Of a stretch of DNA of 64,000 nt, positions 41,097-50,719 are shown in pieces. Each line of letters starts with the position of its first letter. Positions within the stretch are counted from its first letter, which is position 1. The notes under the pieces were generated by a model, which was given only the letters and a program-made list of their open reading frames with translations, ran no database searches and was not told the origin of the DNA. The translations under genes were made by a program, and so were the position numbers. The stretch comes from CALJFL01 sp963669435 (GTDB lineage: Bacteria; Pseudomonadota; Gammaproteobacteria; Pseudomonadales; Halieaceae), in assembly GCA_963669435.1 (NCBI GenBank), contig OY770025.1, positions 3,782,001 through 3,846,000 of the forward strand, given 5' to 3'.

Positions 41097-42836
41097 TTGC
41101 GTACTCTTCTATTCATGCTGGCGCTGACTCTGGCGCCGGGTTATGCGGCGGCCGCCGCGTTGGAGTACACCGTCAACGGCGTTGACGGGGCGCTGCGCGA
41201 TAACATCCGCGGTTGGCTGGGGACGCCGCCGGAAACACCGGAAGAGCGACTGAACTTTGTCGTGTCAGCGAGGGATCGAATTGACTCGAGCCTACGTGCG
41301 CTGGGTTACTACCGGGCAGACGTTGATCTCACCATCGATCGTGACGCTTCGCCCTGGCTCATGCAGATAGACGTAGTGGCTAACGAACCCGTACGTATTC
41401 GCGCGGTGGATATCGAAATCATTGGCCCAGCGTCGGAAGAGGCAGTCTTTGTCTCTTTGCTCGCCGACAACGCACTCCAGACCGGGCAGGTACTCAATCA
41501 CCAGACCTATGACAGGTTTAAGGCCGATTTACAGAATCTTGGCCAGCGGCGCGGCTATTTTGATGGAGCAATAGAACAAAGCAGTGTGCGTGTAGAGCCG
41601 GTGGGGGGCACTGCGGACGTGACCCTGATCTACGAAAGTGGGCCGCGCTACAGCTTTGGGAAACTGGATTATGATCCCGGCCAGATCGAGCCGGATATGC
41701 TTGAGACCTTAAAACCCTTTCGCGACGGTGATGCCTATGACGTCGCTCAGTTGCAAGTGTTCCAGTCCGCCCTGCAACAAACAGGTTATTTTTCCAGTGT
41801 GGTACTGCGACCAAGAATAGGAGACCGCAAAGGGGAACGGGTACCACTGAGCCTGGAATTGTTTCCGGCGCGTCGTCACAGCATCGATCTCGGGGTTGGC
41901 TTCAGCACCGATACCGAGGAGCGCCTGTCGGCGACCTGGCGCACGCCACATATCAACCGCTTTGGACACCGCCAGGAAACGCGTATTCAGTATTCGCGCG
42001 TTAACCCCAGTGGGCGCATTGTTTACACCATCCCACTGACCCACCCCCTGGATGATGTGTTGCAGCTGTCGCTGCGAACGGAGGACAACGAATTTGGCGA
42101 TATAGATAGTCGCCAGCAGGAGATAGCCGTGCGAAGAGAGTTGAAAGGTAGCAGCTGGCTGCACAGCTACTCTTTGCGTGGGTTGAATGAATCCTGGGAC
42201 GTAGGAGACTTTCGGGCTGATAACGATTACCTGTTGGCGGGTTTCTCGCTGTCGCACAAGAGGCGGACGGGGCCACTGGTAAACCCGGAGTCAGGGTTCA
42301 GCCAGTACTACACGATTGAGGGTGCGGCTGAAAATGCCGGCTCTGATGTGGACCTGTTGCGCCTGTACGCAGATTACGTACTGGTGGTACCGCTCGCAGA
42401 GCGGCATCGACTGGTAGGCCGGGCAGAGTTGGGAGCCGTCTCCATTTCAGACAAGGATCGTGATCAGTTGGCCCCGTCACTAAACTTCTTTGCCGGTGGT
42501 TCCCAGAGCATTCGCGGTTACTCCTACCAGTCCCTCGGTAATGAGGTGGAGATTGAGCAGGATGATGGCACGGTACGCACCTTCGTCGTAGGTGGTAGTC
42601 GCCTGCTGACCACCAGTCTGGAATATCAGTACGTGGTGAACGACAACTGGCGCGCGGCAGTGTTTATCGACGCCGGGGATGCGTTTGATGAGAGTGAGTT
42701 TGACGCCAATTACGGTGCCGGGGTTGGTGTGCATTATCTGACGCCTGTTGGGGCGATCAGGCTGGATATCGCTAACCCGGTGGGTGATGAAAATCCCGAG
42801 TGGCGCTTTCACTTTAACATTGGGGCCGAGTTTTGA
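41097..42836 (+). CDS. tamA: TamA outer-membrane assembly factor (BamA/Omp85 family)
   Basis: Outer-membrane barrel protein of 579 aa that works with TamB in placing autotransporters and in phospholipid movement. Signal peptide MRTLLFMLALTLAPGYAAAA; three POTRA-like regions (about 25-260: LEYTVNGVDGALRDNI, PVRIRAVDIEIIGP, RYSFGKLDYDP), then the Omp85 barrel with FFAGGSQSIRGYSYQSLG near residue 465 and a C-terminal FHFNIGAEF. The start is TTG 41097, giving a proper basic n-region; ATG 41115 would lose it. The stop is overlapped by the TTG of tamB (TTGA). Confidence 0.92.
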   Translation: MRTLLFMLALTLAPGYAAAAALEYTVNGVDGALRDNIRGWLGTPPETPEERLNFVVSARDRIDSSLRALGYYRADVDLTIDRDASPWLMQIDVVANEPVRIRAVDIEIIGPASEEAVFVSLLADNALQTGQVLNHQTYDRFKADLQNLGQRRGYFDGAIEQSSVRVEPVGGTADVTLIYESGPRYSFGKLDYDPGQIEPDMLETLKPFRDGDAYDVAQLQVFQSALQQTGYFSSVVLRPRIGDRKGERVPLSLELFPARRHSIDLGVGFSTDTEERLSATWRTPHINRFGHRQETRIQYSRVNPSGRIVYTIPLTHPLDDVLQLSLRTEDNEFGDIDSRQQEIAVRRELKGSSWLHSYSLRGLNESWDVGDFRADNDYLLAGFSLSHKRRTGPLVNPESGFSQYYTIEGAAENAGSDVDLLRLYADYVLVVPLAERHRLVGRAELGAVSISDKDRDQLAPSLNFFAGGSQSIRGYSYQSLGNEVEIEQDDGTVRTFVVGGSRLLTTSLEYQYVVNDNWRAAVFIDAGDAFDESEFDANYGAGVGVHYLTPVGAIRLDIANPVGDENPEWRFHFNIGAEF

Positions 42837-45800
42837 GGGCGGGGATCACCTCGTTCGCCAAGCTGGTGTCTTTACTGGTATTGGTGCTGCTGTGTTTGCT
42901 GGTAGCAGCGCCGTTTACTGCCAGTGGATCACGCTACCTGCTGGACCAGGCCTCAAGCTGGCTTCCAGTGGAGATTCAGTACCGTGAAGGGGCAATTTTC
43001 GGCGATCTCAAGTTAGACCGGCTTGCCCTGACATTAGAATCGTTGTCGTTGCAGGTAGACGACATTCAACTGCGCGCGCAAGTGTCTTGTTTGTGGCGCA
43101 GTGAAGTGTGTTTCGAATACCTCGGCGTGCAGCGCGTGCTGCTCGAAATTAACGCAGACGATGAGGAGGCGGGGCAGATCGCCGTGGATGAGCCCTTCGA
43201 GTTGCCCGTCGCTTTCAGCGCTCAGCAGGCGGTTATCCAGGTGCTGGAAGTGCGCTGGCCAGAGGGCGGGGTACGCAGCGAAGAGATCGCCCTGGGGGTG
43301 ACTGCGGCGAATGACGAGATCCACTTGCAGGGGGTACGCAGTCAACGAACGCGATTGAGCTTCGAGGACAGCGCGGACAACGAAGACGTTGACGCGTTGC
43401 AGCTGCCAGTTGTAAACCTGCCGCTTGTTTTAAGCCTGCAATCGGCAGAACTGCGCAACGCGGAGTTTCTTGCGGGCGATGAGGCCTGGCAGATCGCGCT
43501 TCTGCAGGCGTCGGGCCATTGGCGAGGCGTTGTCATGCGTATTCAGCAGGCTGCGTTGCATGATAAACACTGGGGGTCCCTGTCATTGCAAGGCAGCCTG
43601 GAAACCAGGGAAAACTGGCCGGTGAGCGCTGCACTTGATGTGCAACTGGACGAGCCCCCGGTGTGGCGGCACCTGCACGGACGTCGCTTTGAGCTTGAAC
43701 TGGGTGGCGATCTTGAAAATCTGCTGGTGCAGGGGGGATCTTCCGGCGCAGAGGACATCGATATTGATGCCCGAGTAAATTTACTCTCCGCAGAGCTGCC
43801 GTACGAGCTGTTATTGGAAAGCCGTTGGCAGGGTCATCTGTTTCCGGCGGCCTTGCCAGATGCACCCCTGTGGCTGCCCGAGTTCGACTTGCTGTCGCCG
43901 CTCACGCTGCAATCCAGCGGAACGCTTCAGGAACAGTCGATACACCTTGAAGCGATAGGTAGTGGCAAGGGTTATCAGCAGGCCAATCTGGTGGTCGATG
44001 CGACCCGCAGGGGTAACATCCTGATGCTCACGCACGTGCAGCTCGACGAGTTGGAAAGTGCTGGCTCGGTGTCTGCCGCTGGAGAGCTGGTTGTTGCCGA
44101 AGAAACCATCACCGTGGATCTGGCAGTCGAATCACCGGGGATACCGCTACCGGATATTGTCGAAGGTGTTAACGGTAAGTTGCAGGGACAGTTTGCCATT
44201 GCCACCCGCATCGCGGGGGATGACTGGACCGCGCAGTTTTCCGGGGTAGACCTGCAGGGGCAGATCAATGAGCTACCGGCATTTTTGCGCGGAGATCTCG
44301 AATTGTCATCCACACAATTAGTTCGACAAGGTGAAGTCGAGGGTGAAATCAACGGGGCACGCATAAACCTGCGCAGTGCTCGAAATACCGGCGGGGCGGC
44401 CCAATTTCGCTTGCAGTTGGCAGATCTTTCGCGCTGGCACAGCGAGGTACACGGGCGTTTAGAGCTGCAGGCGGATTTGTCGGCCGGTGAGGAAGCGCTG
44501 AACCTTCAGGGCCGGGTTGAGGGATTCCAGGGCTGGGGAGTCTCCGCGGTGACTTCACGGCTGAGCGGGCGCTGCCGATTACTGGACCAGTTGCCCTGCG
44601 AGGCCACGCTGACTGCCGATAAGGGCCGATTGTCAGTCTATGAATACGAGCAGTTGCGCGTGCAGGTTGGCGGGGACAGGCGTACGCAACGGATCACCGG
44701 GGCGATAGCCGGTGAAATAGACGGTAATCTGGAGATAGTTGGCACATACGAGGACAAACAATGGCGTGGTCATTTGGCGCCCAGCCGTTTCAGCACACTG
44801 TTTGGTGACTGGCGACTCTCCGAGGACGTCGCGTTGCAACTTGACGAAGCTGGAACGCTGGAGATAGCCGCACATTGCTGGGCGACTGACGATACGCGTT
44901 TATGCGCGGATCGTGACCTGCGTCTTGGCAGAAGTGGGCAAATCGCGCTGAGTCTGGACGGTGGTTTTGGTTTCCTGGCGGGTTTCTTCTTTCCCGGTAT
45001 GGAGGCCAGTGGCAGGATTGTTGCCGACCTGGCATCGACCTGGTCGCCCCAGCAGGCCCTGGCCTTCAAATTGTCCGCGCAATCTGACAACGGGCAGCTG
45101 AAGCGGATATACAGCGAGGGCGAAAGTGCCACCTTGTCCTGGCAGACTGCACAGCTGGACGTGGAGAAAACATCCGCCAGCCAGGCTTTACATGTGGATG
45201 CGAATGTTCGTCGCGATGACGGTGCCAGCCTGGAGGCGGCACTGCAACTACCCGCACAGAGTGACGCTGCCATGTCGGGACAGCTGCGCTTTGATGCATT
45301 CCAGCTTGAACCCTTCGCGCCGTTGTTGCCGACGCTGTCAAGCCTGGGCGGTGTGATCAATGGAAATTTCCAGGTATCCGGAAGCCGGGAAAAGCCCGCC
45401 TTGCTGGGTCAGGCCACACTGCGCGATGGGCGTATGGAAGTAGTGGGCAATCCCACGCCTATCGCAGGGGTTAACCTTGACATGACGCTTGAGGGGGATA
45501 CCGCGTCGCTGACAGGCGAGGGTCTGGCGGGCGGAGGCGCCTTTGATGTGCGTGGGGATCTACACTTGCACCCCGAATTACAGCTGTTGCTCACGCTGAC
45601 GGGTGGGCGACACCAGTTGTTGATGCCACCGGCCAGCGAGGCGGAAATTTCCCAGGTCCTGGATATCCGCTTTAACGAAGGTGTGCTGGATGTCAGTGGT
45701 GACATCACTGTGCATGAGGGGCGATTGTCACCCGACCAGCTACCCGAAGGCGTCGTGGATATCTCTGCCGACGTGGTAGAGGTGGACTTCGCCGGCGACG

Positions 45801-46531
45801 TTGTAGCCCAGAAACGCGCGCTGGATTCGCGCCTGGATGTGCGTATCAGTATTCGCGACCGGTTTGAGTTGGATGCCAGGGAAGTGCAAGCGCGCCTGGG
45901 CGGGGAATTGCGTTTGTTGCAGGATGTTGGAAAACCGCTGCAGTTGTTCGGCAACCTGCAGGTGGTTGGCGGTGAGGTTCGGGCTTATGGTCAGCGCTTG
46001 CAGGTGAAGCAGGGGACAGCAGTATTTAGCGGTGATCCCGATAACCCCGATCTCAATCTGCGTGCGGAGCGGGAGATACCGCTGGATGCGGTGCGTGTGG
46101 GCGTCACCGTCACCGGTACTGCTGAATCGCCGCAACTGGAGATCTACTCGGATCCAGTAATGCCGCAGGCCGAAGCTCTTTCCTACCTGATCCGGGGGCG
46201 CAGTCTCGATACGGGTACTGGTGCCGACGGTACTGCGCTGGCATTGTCCCTCGGCACGGAGGCAGTGAACCGCTCAAGCGTGATTTCCGGAATAAACCGT
46301 CTGCCCGGTATTAGCAATGTCGAGTTTGGATCTAGCGGGACCGCCGACGATACCGCCGCTACCGTCGGCGGATACATTGGGGAGCGGCTCTACCTGTCTT
46401 ACGGTGTAGGGATCTACGAGCCGGTCAATGTGCTTACCGCCCGATTTTTCCTGCAGTCGCGACTATGGGTGGAAGTTGTCAGTCGCCTCGAGAACTCGAT
46501 TGATATCTACTACAGCTTCGACATCAAGTGA
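42833..46531 (+). CDS. tamB: TamB translocation and assembly module protein
   Basis: Large periplasm-spanning protein of 1232 aa, partner of TamA. N-terminal membrane anchor (VSLLVLVLLCLLVAAPFTA), then a long repetitive beta-strand body of the AsmA/VPS13-like groove type. The C-terminal DUF490/TamB domain (PF04357) is clear: GEVRAYGQRLQVKQGTAVFSG, SDPVMPQAEALSYLIRGR, and LYLSYGVGIYEP to the end. Start TTG 42833 overlaps the tamA TGA by three bases, a tight coupling that fits a fixed partner ratio. It converges on the OmpA-family lipoprotein gene. Confidence 0.93.
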   Translation: MRAGITSFAKLVSLLVLVLLCLLVAAPFTASGSRYLLDQASSWLPVEIQYREGAIFGDLKLDRLALTLESLSLQVDDIQLRAQVSCLWRSEVCFEYLGVQRVLLEINADDEEAGQIAVDEPFELPVAFSAQQAVIQVLEVRWPEGGVRSEEIALGVTAANDEIHLQGVRSQRTRLSFEDSADNEDVDALQLPVVNLPLVLSLQSAELRNAEFLAGDEAWQIALLQASGHWRGVVMRIQQAALHDKHWGSLSLQGSLETRENWPVSAALDVQLDEPPVWRHLHGRRFELELGGDLENLLVQGGSSGAEDIDIDARVNLLSAELPYELLLESRWQGHLFPAALPDAPLWLPEFDLLSPLTLQSSGTLQEQSIHLEAIGSGKGYQQANLVVDATRRGNILMLTHVQLDELESAGSVSAAGELVVAEETITVDLAVESPGIPLPDIVEGVNGKLQGQFAIATRIAGDDWTAQFSGVDLQGQINELPAFLRGDLELSSTQLVRQGEVEGEINGARINLRSARNTGGAAQFRLQLADLSRWHSEVHGRLELQADLSAGEEALNLQGRVEGFQGWGVSAVTSRLSGRCRLLDQLPCEATLTADKGRLSVYEYEQLRVQVGGDRRTQRITGAIAGEIDGNLEIVGTYEDKQWRGHLAPSRFSTLFGDWRLSEDVALQLDEAGTLEIAAHCWATDDTRLCADRDLRLGRSGQIALSLDGGFGFLAGFFFPGMEASGRIVADLASTWSPQQALAFKLSAQSDNGQLKRIYSEGESATLSWQTAQLDVEKTSASQALHVDANVRRDDGASLEAALQLPAQSDAAMSGQLRFDAFQLEPFAPLLPTLSSLGGVINGNFQVSGSREKPALLGQATLRDGRMEVVGNPTPIAGVNLDMTLEGDTASLTGEGLAGGGAFDVRGDLHLHPELQLLLTLTGGRHQLLMPPASEAEISQVLDIRFNEGVLDVSGDITVHEGRLSPDQLPEGVVDISADVVEVDFAGDVVAQKRALDSRLDVRISIRDRFELDAREVQARLGGELRLLQDVGKPLQLFGNLQVVGGEVRAYGQRLQVKQGTAVFSGDPDNPDLNLRAEREIPLDAVRVGVTVTGTAESPQLEIYSDPVMPQAEALSYLIRGRSLDTGTGADGTALALSLGTEAVNRSSVISGINRLPGISNVEFGSSGTADDTAATVGGYIGERLYLSYGVGIYEPVNVLTARFFLQSRLWVEVVSRLENSIDIYYSFDIK

Positions 46532-46536
46532 GCTTG

Positions 46537-46579
46537 CCCTCTAACCCCGAAACCGTTTCCCGGTCCCTGGGGCAGAGGG
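46537..46579. terminator. Possible bidirectional terminator between tamB and OmpA gene
   Basis: CCCTCT (46537-46542) with AGAGGG (46574-46579) and, inside, CCCC (46545-46548) with GGGG (46569-46572) form a long imperfect hairpin in the 72-base convergent gap. There is no T-run, so the call is weak. Confidence 0.35.
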
Positions 46580-46603
46580 TAAATGGCATAGAAATCTTCG
46601 CGC

Positions 46604-47248
46604 TTAGACCGTTTTAGGCAGTACGTAAAGCTCCACCCGGCGATTCTGCGCACGACCTGAGCTGGTGGCGTTATCTGCGACGGGTTGGTCAAAGGCGAGG
46701 CCCTGGATCAGCATGCGATTGCGCCCAACCTGCTGGGTCGCCAGGTAATCTGCAACGCTGCGGGCCCGGCGTTCCGACAGGCTCTGGTTGTACTCGCGAC
46801 TGCCGGTATTGTCGGTGTGCCCGGACACACGAATGCTGGTGTCGGCATACTTGGCCAGTACCACGCCTACGGAATTCAGTACCGGGTAGAAATCATCCCG
46901 CAGGTTGTAGGAGTCGGTTTGGAAGGTGATATTGCCGGGCATGACCAGACGGATATTGTCGCCTTCGCGCACCACACTCACGCCAGTGCCTGCAAGTTGC
47001 TCGCGCAGCTTGGCCTCCTGCACATCCATGTAGGCACCCACGCCTGCTCCGACCAGCCCGCAGCCCAACGCTGCATTGCGCGCGTGCTTGCCGGAATCGA
47101 TGGCGCCCACCAGGGCGCATACCGTGGCGGCACCAGCCCCGTAGGTAGCGGCTTTGCTGGCCTGTTGCTCCCCAGTGTAAGGGTTGGTGGTACAGGCGGT
47201 AAGCGCTGCAGTGGCGGCAGCGGCTGTGAGGTACTTGATGATATGCAT
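46604..47248 (-). CDS. OmpA-family lipoprotein (YiaD-like)
   Basis: Outer-membrane lipoprotein of 214 aa. Signal peptide with lipobox ALTAC (lipid-carrying Cys 19). The middle contains glycine-rich hydrophobic stretches (TYGAGAATVCALVGAIDSG, GCGLVGAGVGAYMD), as in YiaD-like glycine-zipper proteins. The C-terminal OmpA domain binds peptidoglycan: ITFQTDSYNLRDDF, RVSGHTDNTGSREYNQSLSE, RRARSVADYL, and NRRVELYV. The open frame continues upstream to 47449, but ATG 47248, with AGGAG seven bases before it, gives the signal peptide directly. Divergent from the nitrobindin-like gene. Confidence 0.92.
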   Translation of the reverse strand: MHIIKYLTAAAATAALTACTTNPYTGEQQASKAATYGAGAATVCALVGAIDSGKHARNAALGCGLVGAGVGAYMDVQEAKLREQLAGTGVSVVREGDNIRLVMPGNITFQTDSYNLRDDFYPVLNSVGVVLAKYADTSIRVSGHTDNTGSREYNQSLSERRARSVADYLATQQVGRNRMLIQGLAFDQPVADNATSSGRAQNRRVELYVLPKTV

Positions 47249-47429
47249 TGCATACTCCTGCTCGTGGTAAATGGGCCGAGGTAAACGGGTGGCGGTTCTG
47301 TGTTGTTTGACCGTAGGTCCTAATCGGCGTTCAGTGCGTAATTGTAAAATAGTAGCAAGCTGCCGGTGGCCAAAATATGCTGAATTCTGTACTTTATGCT
47401 GCGAATAATTAACCCCGGAGGGATTGACA

Positions 47430-48011
47430 GTGACGAACGCAACAACCATCGATGGTATAGATTATGGCCCCCTGGCCGCTTTGCTGGGTGTGTGGAAAGG
47501 CGACAAGGGTGTAGACCGTGCGCCGGAACCTGATGGCGAGGAGCGTAACCCGTTTTACGAAACCATCACCTTTGAAGCTGCCGGCGATGTTACCAATGCA
47601 GAACAGCAGGTTCTCGCCGTTGTGCGCTACCATCAGGTGGTTAGCCGCAAGTCAAACGACAAGGTGTTTCACGACCAGGTGGGTTACTGGTTATGGGATG
47701 CCAGTGACAATACCATTATTGAAACATTTACTATTCCGCGAGGTGTTGCGGTGGTGGCCGGTGGCTCTCTGGCAGCACCGGCATCCCTGGATCAAGAGTT
47801 GGTGTTCGATGTCAGTGCCGACGCCTCCTCGCCGGAATGCGGCATTGTACAGGCACCGTTCATGTTTAAGCAGGCCAAAACAACCGCCTTTACACATACG
47901 GTGACTGTGCAAGGCGACGAGATGCGCTACACCGAGACCACGGTGCTGGATATTTACGACAAGAAGTCCTACGACCACAAAGACGTCAACACGCTGCAGC
48001 GCGTGGGCTGA
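47430..48011 (+). CDS. Nitrobindin/FABP-like beta-barrel protein
   Basis: Protein of 193 aa with the heme-binding-like beta-barrel (DUF1794/THAP4-like) pattern: LAALLGVWKGDKGVD at the first strand, FYETITFEAAGDV, VFHDQVGYWLWDA, TIPRGVAVVAGGS, and YTETTVLDIYDKKSYDH. Nitrobindins bind heme and scavenge peroxynitrite or NO, but heme binding here needs testing. GTG 47430 is chosen because GGAGGGA (47417-47423) has proper spacing; an in-frame TTG at 47424 is too close. The next gene starts on the last base of its stop (TGATG). Confidence 0.82.
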   Translation: MTNATTIDGIDYGPLAALLGVWKGDKGVDRAPEPDGEERNPFYETITFEAAGDVTNAEQQVLAVVRYHQVVSRKSNDKVFHDQVGYWLWDASDNTIIETFTIPRGVAVVAGGSLAAPASLDQELVFDVSADASSPECGIVQAPFMFKQAKTTAFTHTVTVQGDEMRYTETTVLDIYDKKSYDHKDVNTLQRVG

Positions 48012-49051
48012 TGGACCCGGTAACCCAGGGCGCACTGGGTGCATCACTGCCGCAGGCTACAACCAACGCGAACAAGATGGCCGCAGCCACCTTGTTGGGC
48101 TGGCTCGGCGGCATGGCACCTGACCTGGACGTATTCATCCGTTCCAGTGAGGACTCGCTGCTGGCACTGGAGTACCATCGCCAGTTCACTCACTCACTGA
48201 TTTTTATCCCCATCGGTGGGTTGATATGCGCGCTCGTGCTTCACGGTTTAATTGGCCGGCGCCACCAACTGCAATTTCGTACCAGTTACCTGTTCTGTAC
48301 CCTCGGTTACGCCACCCACGCGTTACTGGACGCGTGTACGACCTATGGCACCATGCTGTTCTGGCCGTTCAGCGATATTCGCATAGCCTGGAACATGGTT
48401 TCAGTTGTCGATCCGCTGGTCACCTTACCCCTGCTGACGTTAGTGTTGTTGGCGCGGTTCCGGAAAAACCCGCTGTTCGCTCGTTTGGCCCTGGTATGGC
48501 TGCTGGTTTATGTGTCGACGGGACTGGTCAATCGCAATCGCGCCATCGATGTCGGCGAACAATTGGCCACGGCCCGCGGGCATACCCCGATTCGACTGGA
48601 GGCTAAGCCCAGTTTCGCGAATATATTGATGTGGAAAGTAGTTTACGAGACCCAGGAGCGCTATTACGTCGACGCGGTTCGTACGGGCTTGACGACCTCT
48701 TTGTACCCCGGTGATTCAGTGGCAAAGCTCGATATCGCCAGGGATTTGCCCTGGTTGCAGGTGCCATCGCAGCAAGCGACGGACATCGAACGTTTTCGCT
48801 GGTTCAGTAACGGCTACATCGCACTGGACCCGACCAATCACCACCGGGTGATCGATATTCGCTATTCGTTGTTGCCCAATGAGATCAACGCCCTGTGGAG
48901 TATCGAACTGACGCCGGATGCGGCCGACACGGATTACGCCCGATACCGCACCCATCGCACCCAGGGGCGCGAGGATGTAGTCTCGGTGTTGTGGCAGATG
49001 TTGCGCGGGGAGCGTGGCTCAAGCCTTGAGCAGGCTCTCGGCGGCGGCTAG
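48011..49051 (+). CDS. YdjM-type membrane-bound metal-dependent hydrolase
   Basis: Integral membrane protein of 346 aa in the PF04307 (YdjM/LexA-regulated hydrolase) family. Conserved residues: DPVTQGALGA at the start, GGMAPDLDVF, EYHRQFTHSL (His pair), and GYATHALLDACTTYGT (His-Asp). Five membrane segments are followed by a soluble C-terminal domain of about 140 residues. The YdjM family is predicted to be metal-dependent hydrolases of unknown substrate, perhaps lipids. It starts on the last base of the preceding stop codon and its 3' end overlaps the aminotransferase gene by 33 bases (convergent). Confidence 0.86.
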   Translation: MDPVTQGALGASLPQATTNANKMAAATLLGWLGGMAPDLDVFIRSSEDSLLALEYHRQFTHSLIFIPIGGLICALVLHGLIGRRHQLQFRTSYLFCTLGYATHALLDACTTYGTMLFWPFSDIRIAWNMVSVVDPLVTLPLLTLVLLARFRKNPLFARLALVWLLVYVSTGLVNRNRAIDVGEQLATARGHTPIRLEAKPSFANILMWKVVYETQERYYVDAVRTGLTTSLYPGDSVAKLDIARDLPWLQVPSQQATDIERFRWFSNGYIALDPTNHHRVIDIRYSLLPNEINALWSIELTPDAADTDYARYRTHRTQGREDVVSVLWQMLRGERGSSLEQALGGG

Positions 49052-50197
49052 CCCCGCGCCCGGTACGATGTTCGCGCCCTGACGCGTCAGTACTGCTTCC
49101 AGGGCGGTCAGGCACAACTTAACGTTACTTTCGCAGCTTGCGGTTCCCATTAGCCCGATGCGCCAGGTCTTGCCTGCCAGCGCTCCCAGTCCGGCACCAA
49201 TTTCCAGATTGAATTCGTTGAGCAGGGCAGTACGCGTGATGGCATCGTCTATGCCCTCCGGGATAATCACAGAGTTGAGCTGCGGTAAGCGGTAGGCTTC
49301 GCCCACGGCCATAGCCAGTCCCATCGCTTCCAGACCCGCAACCAGGGCAAGATGATTTTTGCGGTGCCGGGCGTGTGCGGCTTCCAGCCCCTCTTCCTGC
49401 AGCATCACCAGAGATTCGTGTAAGGCGTAGAGGTCGTTGACCGGTGCCGTATGGTGATAGGCACGCTTGGTGTTCTTGCCCCAATAGCCCATGATTAATT
49501 GCATATCGAGAAACCAGCTCTGTACTTTGTGCTCACGCTGTTGAATGCGCTCTACCGCCCTGGGACTAAAAGTGACAGGGGAGATTCCGGGGATGCAGGA
49601 GAGACACTTCTGCGTGCCCGAATAGACCGCATCGGCACCCCAGGCGTCGACCTGCAATTCAATGCCACCCAGAGAGGTCACGGTGTCGACGATGGACAGG
49701 GCATCGTGCTCGCGGGCGATTTTGCACAGTGCCGCAACATCGCTGCGAGCGCCAGTTGATGTTTCGGCGTGAACAAAGGCCAGGGTGTTGGCCTGGGGGT
49801 GTGCGCTAAACGCGGCCTCCACCTTCTGCGGGTCGACGGGGGCGCCCCAATCGTCTTCAACCATGATAGCGGTGGCGCCACAGCGCTCGACGTTCTCTTT
49901 CATACGCCCGCCAAAAACGCCGTTCTGGCAGACGATGACCGTGTCGCCGGGGGAAACCAGGTTCACGAAGCATGCCTCCATACCGGCGGAACCCGGTGCA
50001 GATACGGGTAAGGTCAGCTCGTTTTCGGTCTGGAATGCGTATTGCAGCAGTCCCTTGATTTCATCCATGAGCTTAACAAACAGCGGGTCGAGATGACCGA
50101 TTGTCGGTCTCGACAGCGCGGCAAGCACACGGGGAGAGACGTCGGATGGCCCTGGGCCCATCAGGGTGCGCTTGGGAGGAAAGAAACTGGCGGTCAT
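49019..50197 (-). CDS. Class V aminotransferase (serine/alanine-glyoxylate type)
   Basis: PLP enzyme of 392 aa matching alanine-glyoxylate/serine-glyoxylate aminotransferases. Seen: LMGPGPSDVSPRVL at the N-terminus, SAPGSAGMEACF, HAETSTGARSDV, VDTVTSLGG with the PLP Asp, and the Schiff-base lysine 197 in YSGTQKCLSC. The C-terminal WRIGLMGTAS is typical. ATG 50197 is chosen over the longer frame (to 50266) because CAGGAG lies seven bases before it and it matches the family N-terminus. It converges on the YdjM-type gene with overlapping 3' ends. Likely role is glyoxylate detoxification or photorespiration-like serine metabolism. Confidence 0.9.
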   Translation of the reverse strand: MTASFFPPKRTLMGPGPSDVSPRVLAALSRPTIGHLDPLFVKLMDEIKGLLQYAFQTENELTLPVSAPGSAGMEACFVNLVSPGDTVIVCQNGVFGGRMKENVERCGATAIMVEDDWGAPVDPQKVEAAFSAHPQANTLAFVHAETSTGARSDVAALCKIAREHDALSIVDTVTSLGGIELQVDAWGADAVYSGTQKCLSCIPGISPVTFSPRAVERIQQREHKVQSWFLDMQLIMGYWGKNTKRAYHHTAPVNDLYALHESLVMLQEEGLEAAHARHRKNHLALVAGLEAMGLAMAVGEAYRLPQLNSVIIPEGIDDAITRTALLNEFNLEIGAGLGALAGKTWRIGLMGTASCESNVKLCLTALEAVLTRQGANIVPGAGLAAAESLLKA

Positions 50198-50308
50198 TTG
50201 GGGCTCCTGCTGAGAAATAGCGCGACAAAATAACAGGTTTGGACAGCCAGATGAAGGCATCCCCAAGGAATTTAGGTGTCTGGATTTACACGGCCGACGG
50301 CAGTACTT

Positions 50309-50620
50309 CTAGCTGAACTTTCGCTCGCGCGCGCATTGCCAACAGATTTCAAAGCTCGCCGGGTTTTTATTATCGCAAGCGTTGCAGTGCCAATCGTCCT
50401 CTGCCGGTTCCTCACGGGCTCGTTCGAGGGTGAGGGTCGCGCGCTCATAATCCCGATCCCGCAGCACCCACAGTTCGGGCCAGGTATTAATCGGTGCGAG
50501 TTCGCCCATCGCTCCCGCCGCGTACTCGTTCCTCAGTGTGCAGGCGATGCCCGCCACTTCCAGGGCATTGCGCGCCTGGGCCACAACGATACTACTGGGA
50601 TGGGTGTAGACCAGTTTCAA
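50309..50620 (-). CDS. DUF2007 domain protein with C-terminal zinc ribbon
   Basis: Small protein of 103 aa. The first 70 residues are a ferredoxin-like DUF2007 domain (MKLVYTHPSSIVVAQARNAL, then LWVLRDRDYERA), sometimes called putative signal-transducing protein. The C-terminus is a RanBP2-like zinc finger with Cys 79, 82, 93 and 96 (WHCNACDNKNP and EICWQCARE). Neither part has a defined role in bacteria. Divergent from the DUF819 gene and separate from the aminotransferase gene by 111 bases. Confidence 0.85.
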   Translation of the reverse strand: MKLVYTHPSSIVVAQARNALEVAGIACTLRNEYAAGAMGELAPINTWPELWVLRDRDYERATLTLERAREEPAEDDWHCNACDNKNPASFEICWQCARERKFS

Positions 50621-50719
50621 GGCCTGATTCCTGCAATCAAAACTCCATATGCTGTGGCAGTCACTGTACCTCGTGCTCGTGTTAGAGTGTTGCCTGTCAC
50701 GTCACTTGGGTCCCTAATT